Source: Paraclostridium ghonii (GTDB taxonomy: Bacteria; Bacillota; Clostridia; Peptostreptococcales; Peptostreptococcaceae). From it: DNA of 9,914 nt. Location: assembly GCF_023653455.1 (NCBI RefSeq), contig NZ_JAKEDR010000128.1, forward strand, positions 1 through 9,914. Reading direction: 5' to 3'. Below are positions 4,283 through 9,914 of this stretch, piece by piece (within the stretch, counting starts at the first letter, position 1; every line of letters begins with the position of its first letter). Made by a program: the position numbers and the translations under genes. The notes beneath the pieces are model-generated. The model saw only the letters and a list, made by a program, of their open reading frames with translations. It had not been told where the DNA came from and ran no database searches.

Positions 4283-6895
4283 CTATATACTTTCTTGTCT
4301 AATATTTTCTATTATACTTTCTTTATTTAACTTTTTCATAGGTATATACGATGCAATAAATGTAACAGCAAATGTGCCTAAAACACATACTAAAACTGCC
4401 TTCCATGGAAGTATCATACCTAGTTCCATAACATCTCCAATATTTTTATTCATAATTACATCTATTCCAATTGCTATAGGAACTCCATAAATTAATGCTA
4501 AAACTCCATATAATAAGCTTTCAAAATATATTATTCTATTAAATCCACTAGGCGTTGTACCTATTGATTTAATTATTGCAAACTCTCTTTTTCTTAGATT
4601 TATATTTGTACTTATCGTATTTACTATATTTATTATACTTACTAAAGATATAATAAATATAAATCCATATACAAATGTTTTTATTATCTTAATTGACTGC
4701 TCAGTTTTTAATGATTCTTCTACTTCATCATATACATTATATGAATATTTTTTACCTATATCATCTACTGCTTTTCTTGTATTTTCTTTTTTATCAGAGT
4801 ATATGTATATATTTGAATCATTTATTTCATAACCTAATTTTGTACCTACCTCATTATAAGTTATAAAATCTATTCCCATATAATTATAATCTTTCATTCC
4901 TATAGGTAAATCTTCAGTAGTGGCTAAAACTTTTAACTTTATAGGTTCTATTATTTTTTTATCATTTTCATCACTATGCATTGTATATACATCTATTGTA
5001 TCTCCAACTTTATAATTAGTTAATGAAATATAATAAGCTTTACCAGCCTCTTTATAATAACTTTTATCTCTAAGTATTATACCATTTTCTTTTATAGCTG
5101 TTTCTTTATTAAAACTTCCATCTTTTAATTTTATTGATTTTATATCTTTATCTGCTATAAATTGGAATTCATTGTTTTTTTCCATATCAAAGTCATATAC
5201 AACTTCATTATTTTTGCTTTTTTTAGTATAAAAGTTATCTATAATTTTTTTATATTTTTTATTTATATTATTTTCATTAACATTTATACCCACTCCATAG
5301 GTCATAGCAACAATAGTTTTTTTTATTCCATTTATTTTATTTAGATCTTCTATTATATTATTCTTTTCTTGTATACCACTTTTCCATAATCTTATATCAT
5401 GAGTCATTTTGCCTGTATTAATTTCATTAGCTTTTCCAAATAAAGTTAAAAATCCACTAAACGATATAAATATAACTACACTAATGATTAAAGAAAATAA
5501 AGTTATTCTAAATTTTTTCTTGTTTCTTCTTAAGTTTTTATATGCAAGAACACCTTCTGTTTTAAATAATACTTTAATTAATTTAGAGTTTTTTACTTTT
5601 CCTAATTTTAAATTACTGCTATTTTTTATACATTCAAGTGGTGATGTTTTAGCTGATTTAATAGCTGGAAATATAGCTGATACAAATATTGTAAATAGTA
5701 CAATTAATGCACTTAATCCTATTACGTATGGATTATAAACTAATCTTAAATTCATATTTCCAATTTGTGAATCATTAAATAATGCTTGTATCAATTTTAA
5801 TACTAAATCAATAGCAAAAGTACCTATTATTAAACCCACTGGTATTCCTATTAAACTAACTATAATAGCTTCTATAAATACTAATTTCATAACTTGATTT
5901 TTAGTAGCACCTATAGAATTTAATATTCCAAATTGTTTTTTTCTCTCACTTATTGATATACTAAATGAATTATATACTGTAGCTATTGTACATATAACAA
6001 CTAATGCTATTACAATAAATATTGCTATACTTACTGTTTTATCAATATTTGCATAAGCACTTGCACCTTTTAACCTTAGTAAAGGTTCATTAAATGATAG
6101 ATTTTTATAATGTACACTATTATCATTATTCTTATCATCTAAACTACTACTTTCAATTACTTCTTCTTTTAATCCTAAGTTTTTTGCTATAGATTCTGAT
6201 ATTTTATAAATTTCTTTTGGGTTATTGGCTAATACACCTACTTTTAATATATCATTTTTAAGCTTACTATTTACATCTAAGTATGTTATTGAACTTACAA
6301 CATCATCGCCTATATCATTTTTAGGTTTTTTCATAATACCAACTATTTTAAAATCTTTACTTTTTTTATTTACTATAGTTTCATGGTCCCATACTATCGG
6401 ATCTTCTAGATTTTTTCCATCTGCAGATATTCTTTTTCCAATGTCTAGTGTTATATTATCTCCTATTTTTTTATTGATTAAAGGTATAGCACTTTCACTT
6501 AATACTATTTCATTATTACTTTTAGGAAGTTTACCTTCTTTTAGTTTTACTTGATAACTTTCAAAAGTATTTTTATCATATTCTTTTACTTCAATCAAAT
6601 TTTTCTTTTCATTATTTAATTTTGAATATCCTAAACTGTCAGCTACAAAGCTTTTAGATACACCTGCACTATTTGTTATAATATTTAAATCATCTTTTTT
6701 TACATTATGAAACATAGCATGATAATCACCCATATCAGCTATTGCTTCTCTAATCTGATAATCTATAAAACTTTCAACCATATTGCCTATTCCACAAATC
6801 AAAGATGTAGATAATATTATTCCTATTATTGTAACTATTGTTCTTTTCTTGTTTTGTTTTAAATATCTTAAAGTTAAGCTGTAATATAAGTTCAT
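4283..6895 (-). CDS. ABC transporter permease with two FtsX domains (duplicated MacB-like)
   Basis: The 870-residue protein has eight predicted membrane segments as two similar halves of 1+3. Half one has TM1 at about 19-39, a large external domain at 40-285, and TM2-4 at 287-313, 337-366 and 389-413. Half two has TM5 at 462-486, an external domain at 487-736, and TM6-8 at 737-761, 789-813 and 830-852. Each FtsX domain has the cytoplasmic ATPase-coupling motif: SERKKQFGILNSIGAT (316-331) and LRKREFAIIKSIGTTP (767-782). It reads as two MacB-type subunits fused, unlike the ten-segment BceB type with one external domain. It would work with the ATPase encoded just upstream; its ATG directly follows that gene's TAG stop, with AGGTG inside the end of the ATPase gene as ribosome binding site. 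The substrate is unknown; peptides or envelope lipids are usual for the family. Confidence 0.88.
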   Translation of the reverse strand: MNLYYSLTLRYLKQNKKRTIVTIIGIILSTSLICGIGNMVESFIDYQIREAIADMGDYHAMFHNVKKDDLNIITNSAGVSKSFVADSLGYSKLNNEKKNLIEVKEYDKNTFESYQVKLKEGKLPKSNNEIVLSESAIPLINKKIGDNITLDIGKRISADGKNLEDPIVWDHETIVNKKSKDFKIVGIMKKPKNDIGDDVVSSITYLDVNSKLKNDILKVGVLANNPKEIYKISESIAKNLGLKEEVIESSSLDDKNNDNSVHYKNLSFNEPLLRLKGASAYANIDKTVSIAIFIVIALVVICTIATVYNSFSISISERKKQFGILNSIGATKNQVMKLVFIEAIIVSLIGIPVGLIIGTFAIDLVLKLIQALFNDSQIGNMNLRLVYNPYVIGLSALIVLFTIFVSAIFPAIKSAKTSPLECIKNSSNLKLGKVKNSKLIKVLFKTEGVLAYKNLRRNKKKFRITLFSLIISVVIFISFSGFLTLFGKANEINTGKMTHDIRLWKSGIQEKNNIIEDLNKINGIKKTIVAMTYGVGINVNENNINKKYKKIIDNFYTKKSKNNEVVYDFDMEKNNEFQFIADKDIKSIKLKDGSFNKETAIKENGIILRDKSYYKEAGKAYYISLTNYKVGDTIDVYTMHSDENDKKIIEPIKLKVLATTEDLPIGMKDYNYMGIDFITYNEVGTKLGYEINDSNIYIYSDKKENTRKAVDDIGKKYSYNVYDEVEESLKTEQSIKIIKTFVYGFIFIISLVSIINIVNTISTNINLRKREFAIIKSIGTTPSGFNRIIYFESLLYGVLALIYGVPIAIGIDVIMNKNIGDVMELGMILPWKAVLVCVLGTFAVTFIASYIPMKKLNKESIIENIRQESI

Positions 6896-7573
6896 CTACA
6901 TCACCTCATTAGCTGTAATCATTCCATCTTCTATGGATATCACTCTATCTGCTTGTAAGGCAATATTATTATCATGAGTTATCATTATTAAAGTTTGATT
7001 GTATTTTTTTACTGATAACTTTAAAAGTTCAATTACTTCCTTAGAATTTTTGCTATCTAAATTTCCTGTTGGTTCATCTGCTAGAACTATTGCTGGTCTA
7101 TTTATAAGTGATCTACCTATAGAAGTTCTTTGCTGTTGTCCTCCACTTAATTCATTTGGAAGGTGATTTTCTCTTTCTTTTAATCCTAAAGTTTTTAATA
7201 AATCATTTAAATATATTTTTTCTATTTTTCTATTATCAAGTTCTGCTGGTAGTAATATATTTTCCTTTACACTAAGTACTGGTATCAAATTATAAAATTG
7301 ATATATAATCCCTATATTTCTTCTTCTAAATATAGATAAGTCTTTTTCTTTTAAGTTGTATATATCTACATCGTTTATAAATACATTTCCACTAGTTGGC
7401 TTATCAACTCCACCTAATAAATGAAGCAACGTACTTTTACCACTTCCACTAGGCCCTACTATTGCAACAAATTCCCCTTTGTTTATTGATAAATTAATAT
7501 TTTTTAAGGCATCTACTTTCGCCTCTCCCGTACCATAACTTTTTGTTAAGTTTTCAACTTTTAAAATTTCCAT
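6896..7573 (-). CDS. ABC transporter ATP-binding protein (MacB/LolD/BceA family)
   Basis: The 225-residue nucleotide-binding subunit has every motif: Walker A GPSGSGKST (40-48), Q-loop Q92 in YQFYNL, signature LSGGQ (142-146) followed by QQRTSIGRSL, Walker B IVLADEP (162-168, D166 and E167), D-loop NLD and H-loop H200. Length and motifs fit the small ATPases that pair with FtsX-type permeases. The start chosen is the ATG at 7573-7571, with GGAGG five bases upstream. A GTG twelve bases further upstream (7585) stays in frame but would place that Shine-Dalgarno inside the gene and has no ribosome binding site of its own. The gene ends where the permease begins, so the two are translationally coupled and should form one complex. 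Confidence 0.93.
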   Translation of the reverse strand: MEILKVENLTKSYGTGEAKVDALKNINLSINKGEFVAIVGPSGSGKSTLLHLLGGVDKPTSGNVFINDVDIYNLKEKDLSIFRRRNIGIIYQFYNLIPVLSVKENILLPAELDNRKIEKIYLNDLLKTLGLKERENHLPNELSGGQQQRTSIGRSLINRPAIVLADEPTGNLDSKNSKEVIELLKLSVKKYNQTLIMITHDNNIALQADRVISIEDGMITANEVM

Positions 7574-7624
7574 ATAAACCTCCACATTTCATTTTGTAAA
7601 TTTCACCTTATTTAGTTCATCATA

Positions 7625-7630
7625 TTTATA
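7625..7630 (-). promoter_or_regulatory. Possible -10 box for the ABC transporter genes
   Basis: TATAAA on the minus strand lies about 50 bases before the ATPase start and 7 bases downstream of the 18-bp palindrome. The -35 position falls inside the palindrome and is a poor match (AAAGAT or TTAAAG). That is what an activator-dependent promoter would look like. The transporter genes may equally be transcribed through from the kinase gene. Confidence 0.3.
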
Positions 7631-7637
7631 CTAGCTT

Positions 7638-7675
7638 GTAATTTTATATCTTTAATTTTAAAGATATAAAATTAC
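7638..7675. repeat. 18-bp perfect inverted repeat between kinase and ATPase genes
   Basis: The left arm 7638-7655 (starting GTAATTTTATATC) is exactly complementary to the right arm 7658-7675, with two bases between. A second palindrome, ACTTTAAAGT (7674-7683), overlaps its end. The arms are AT-rich and no U-tract follows on the minus strand, so it is a poor intrinsic terminator. Candidate roles are binding site for the neighbouring response regulator, transcript-processing site, or attenuator that sets transporter expression apart from the signalling genes. Confidence 0.7.
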
Positions 7676-7693
7676 TTTAAAGTGAATTAAATA

Positions 7694-8950
7694 TTACAAA
7701 TTAGTCACATAGGTTTTATGAAATATTATATTAAACTGAGTTCCTTTGTTTTTTTCACTTTTGACATAAATATCACCATTTTGTCCTTCAATTATAGACT
7801 TTGCCATAGCTAATCCAATACCTACACTGTCTTCTTTTGAACTGCTTTTTCCTTTATAAAATCTTTTAAATATATGAGGTAAATCTTTTTTATCTATACC
7901 TTCTCCACTATCTTTTATTACAATTTCTGTGTATAAAGAATTTTCTTCATAACTAATATTTAAACTTCCATTAGAAAAAGTGTGCTCTACACAATTTTTA
8001 ATTATATTAACTAAAGCTTCTATAGACCAATTCATATCTCCTAAAAATATAGCTTTACTATCACCATTTATACTGACATCTATATTTTTAAGTTCTATTG
8101 GAATTAAACTTGGTTGAATAGCCATTTTTATCATTTCTTTAACATTTACTTTTTCATTTTTAAAATTTATTACTTTAGCTTCTACTTTTGAAAGTTTTAG
8201 CATACTTTTTATCAACCATTCCATTCTATTTAATTGAGATTTTATCTTTTCTAAAAACTCTATTTTAATTTCTTGGGCTAAGTCATCATACATTAAATCA
8301 TTAAGTATTATAAGTGATGTCATAGGTGTTTTTAACTGATGTGAAATATCAGAAATAGTATCATTTAAAAATATCTTTTCTTTACTTAAAAGTTCTACTT
8401 TTTCTTTAAGTATATTAGTCATTTTTAAAAGTTCAGTTTTAAGAAGTCCTATCTGACCTTCTTGATTTTTATTTCTCATCTCAAAACCTTTGCCTTCTGA
8501 ACTATGGTATACATAATCAGTCATATCTTTTATATCACTGTATATCATCTTAAAATAATGCATAACTAAGATTAAAACAAAAATAAATAGCACAAATATA
8601 GATAATAAATTTATACTAAATACTTCCTTTATACTACCTCTTATAATTGGCTCATTATTTAATCTTATATTTTTATCATAGCTATATTTTTTTAGTATTT
8701 CTTTACCTAAACTTATGTCATCTTTTGATTTTCCTTGAGTTATTATACCTACAATATTATTTTCTAAATTAGGATGCTGAGATAATATAGATCCTATTAT
8801 AGCTTGATTGTTTTCTACTACCTTATCTTTTATTATATTTACACTTATAAAACTAACTCCTACACAAAGTATTATAGTAATCATAAATAATATAGTGTAA
8901 TTTTTTATAAAACTTTTTATTTCAACATTAGATAGAAACACTATTTTCAC
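7694..8950 (-). CDS. Sensor histidine kinase
   Basis: This 418-residue membrane kinase has TM1 (18-40), an external loop of about 70 residues (41-112), TM2 (113-133), a helical linker (135-190), a DHp domain with H-box ISHQLKTP (H204 is the phosphorylated residue) and a HATPase_c domain: N-box NIIKNC (315-320), G1 DSGEGI (347-352), F-box FKRFYKG, G2 GIGLAMAKSI (377-386). The external loop is larger than in the intramembrane-sensing BceS group, so it may sense a ligand directly. The start is GTG at 8950, overlapping the regulator gene by 23 bases, with only a weak GGAA upstream. A second in-frame GTG at 8941 (V4) with GGAAGTG before it is equally plausible. It should phosphorylate the regulator encoded immediately upstream. 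Confidence 0.93.
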   Translation of the reverse strand: MKIVFLSNVEIKSFIKNYTILFMITIILCVGVSFISVNIIKDKVVENNQAIIGSILSQHPNLENNIVGIITQGKSKDDISLGKEILKKYSYDKNIRLNNEPIIRGSIKEVFSINLLSIFVLFIFVLILVMHYFKMIYSDIKDMTDYVYHSSEGKGFEMRNKNQEGQIGLLKTELLKMTNILKEKVELLSKEKIFLNDTISDISHQLKTPMTSLIILNDLMYDDLAQEIKIEFLEKIKSQLNRMEWLIKSMLKLSKVEAKVINFKNEKVNVKEMIKMAIQPSLIPIELKNIDVSINGDSKAIFLGDMNWSIEALVNIIKNCVEHTFSNGSLNISYEENSLYTEIVIKDSGEGIDKKDLPHIFKRFYKGKSSSKEDSVGIGLAMAKSIIEGQNGDIYVKSEKNKGTQFNIIFHKTYVTNL

Positions 8951-9629
8951 TTCCGTTCCACTTATATCCTAATCCTCTTACTGTAAGTATGTATTTTGGA
9001 TGACTTGAATCATCTTCTATTTTTTCTCTAAGTCTTTTTATATAAACTGTAAGGGTATTATCATTCACAAAATCACAAGTAACATCCCATAGTTTTTCTA
9101 GTATTTTAGTTCTACTTAATACAACATTATTATTTTTAATTAATATTAATAATAGCTTATACTCAACAGAAGTTAACAAAATTTCCTCTTCGCCTTTATA
9201 AACTCTAGCTTCTAAAGTATTTATAGTTAAATCTTTAAATTTAATTACTTTTTTATTTTCAATGCTATTACCTTTTCTTCTAAGTACTGCATTTATCCTA
9301 GAAATAAGTTCTCTAACCCTAAAAGGTTTGGTTATGTAATCATCTCCTCCAATATCTAGCCCCATAACTACATTCACTTCTTCATCACAAGCACTCAAAA
9401 ATATTATAGGAGTGTCTTGAATTTCTCTAATTTCCTTGCAAAAATCATAACCATTTCCATCTGGTAGCATTACATCTAAAAGGATAACATTATACTTTTT
9501 GTTTTTAATACTGTTTCTACTTTGCTCTAAGTCATTGCATATATCAATACTAAAGCCTTCTTTCTCTAGTGCATACTTTACTGCAAAAGATATTGCACTA
9601 TCATCTTCTATCATAAGTACGTTTATCAT
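8928..9629 (-). CDS. OmpR/PhoB-family response regulator
   Basis: This 233-residue transcription factor has a receiver domain (1-118) with acidic pocket E8/D9/D10, phosphorylated D52 in LLDVMLPD, S79 in FLSA and K101 in TKPF. A C-terminal winged helix (128-225) carries the recognition helix NDNTLTVYIKRLREKIE (190-205) and ends with the usual RGLGYKW. AGGTG lies five bases before the ATG. It is the first gene of the signalling and transport cluster and overlaps the kinase gene. By analogy with similar clusters, it probably controls the adjacent transporter genes and its own operon; candidate sites are the palindromes at 7638-7675 and 9668-9707. Confidence 0.94.
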   Translation of the reverse strand: MINVLMIEDDSAISFAVKYALEKEGFSIDICNDLEQSRNSIKNKKYNVILLDVMLPDGNGYDFCKEIREIQDTPIIFLSACDEEVNVVMGLDIGGDDYITKPFRVRELISRINAVLRRKGNSIENKKVIKFKDLTINTLEARVYKGEEEILLTSVEYKLLLILIKNNNVVLSRTKILEKLWDVTCDFVNDNTLTVYIKRLREKIEDDSSHPKYILTVRGLGYKWNGSENSVSI

Positions 9630-9667
9630 TTTCTCACCTATTTCATATTTATTTTAACCAATGGATA

Positions 9668-9707
9668 AAGTAATTTAAGCTATGTATTAGCTTCCACTTA
9701 GTTACTT
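9668..9707. repeat. Nested inverted repeat upstream of the response regulator gene
   Basis: AAGCTA/TAGCTT (9677-9682 with 9688-9693, five-base loop) is nested in AAGTAA/TTACTT (9668-9673 with 9702-9707). It lies downstream of the putative promoter, so it would be in the 5' leader, or act as a DNA operator for autoregulation. It lacks a U-tract and is not a terminator. Confidence 0.45.
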
Positions 9708-9734
9708 AACCCAATCTAATATTTTCATCTAACT

Positions 9735-9764
9735 ATTATCATATATTATTTTATTTAAAATCAA
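9735..9764 (-). promoter_or_regulatory. Putative promoter of the response regulator operon
   Basis: TTGATT (9764-9759), an 18-base spacer and GATAAT (9740-9735) on the minus strand make a reasonable housekeeping-type promoter. Transcription would start near 9728, about 100 bases before the regulator ATG. Confidence 0.4.
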
Positions 9765-9914
9765 TGTCGAAGTTTGTATTATATTCGCTTTTTCTATCTT
9801 AATTATTTATAAATATCTTAAAAAAGAAAGTCATTAACAACGCTAAATCAATAGAGATATTACCTTTTTGACTTATAAATATAAGGATATTACTATTCTT
9901 TTTTTGTTTTATAA
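9765..9914. other. AT-rich end of window, possible rightward promoter
   Basis: No gene is visible. TTGACT (9868-9873), a 17-base spacer and TACTAT (9891-9896) on the plus strand could be a promoter for a gene beyond the right edge. The spacer overlaps the inverted repeat CTTATA/TATAAG (9872-9885), and ATATTAC occurs on both sides of it. In DNA this AT-rich, such matches can arise by chance. Confidence 0.3.

Noticed and set aside
7574..7585. Upstream GTG start adding MEVY to the ABC ATPase
   Set aside because: The GGAGG at 7579-7583 would lie inside the coding region, while it sits at ideal distance from the ATG at 7573. Family members normally begin at this MEILKVENLTK-like position.
7638..7675. 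Intrinsic terminator after the histidine kinase gene
   Set aside because: The stem is long but AT-rich and no U-tract follows on the minus strand, so standard intrinsic termination is not supported.
4283..9629. Direct assignment to BceRSAB bacitracin or lantibiotic resistance
   Set aside because: The permease topology (eight segments, two external domains) and the kinase's roughly 70-residue external loop differ from the Bce type, so a named substrate would be a guess.

Overview
The window is very AT-rich, and its Shine-Dalgarno sites, intrinsic terminators and protein families are those of a low-GC Firmicute of the class Clostridia. The style of the proteins (a secreted CAP protein, a second RpoD-like sigma factor, an MacB-like ABC system with its own two-component system) suggests the Peptostreptococcaceae, i.e. 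Clostridioides difficile or a relative. That placement is inference; no species-defining marker is present.

Layout, left to right. (a) 1-961, minus: the N-terminal 320 codons of a dynamin-like GTPase that runs off the left edge, so no stop codon lies in the window. It follows a leader (about 1042-1112) that can fold into a compact three-way junction and ends in a U-run. A perfect DnaA-box 9-mer sits next to the leader's putative -10. (b) 1223-2107, minus: a short RpoD-like (group 2) sigma factor with its own terminator at 1160-1205 and a good match to a sigma-H promoter at 2241-2268. (c) 2318-2479: two terminators bracketing about 110 bp without a gene. (d) 2509-3018, minus: a small protein resembling the HsdR N-terminal (PD-(D/E)XK-like) fold, with the expected catalytic residues replaced and a Cys/His-rich tail. 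(e) 3370-4200, plus: a secreted CAP/SCP-domain protein (YkwD type) with a six-cysteine N-terminal module, preceded by an unrecognised 5' leader that folds as a three-way junction. (f) 4214-4258: a shared convergent terminator. (g) 4283-9629, minus: a module transcribed in the order response regulator, histidine kinase, 120-bp gap holding an 18-bp perfect palindrome, ABC ATPase, 870-aa two-FtsX-domain permease.

The right-hand module is a self-contained sense-and-respond unit. The kinase (two membrane segments, small external loop) and the OmpR-type regulator overlap in sequence. The ATPase stop codon directly abuts the permease start codon. The palindrome between the two halves is the natural candidate for autoregulation of the transporter. 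The substrate cannot be read from sequence; families of this shape often handle antimicrobial peptides or cell-envelope molecules.

The points most worth following up are the two structured leaders (before the CAP gene and before the GTPase gene), the sigma-H-type promoter on an accessory sigma factor, the degenerate nuclease-like protein with a metal-binding-type tail, and the palindrome between the signalling and transporter genes. No CRISPR, tRNA, rRNA, insertion sequence or prophage signature was seen.
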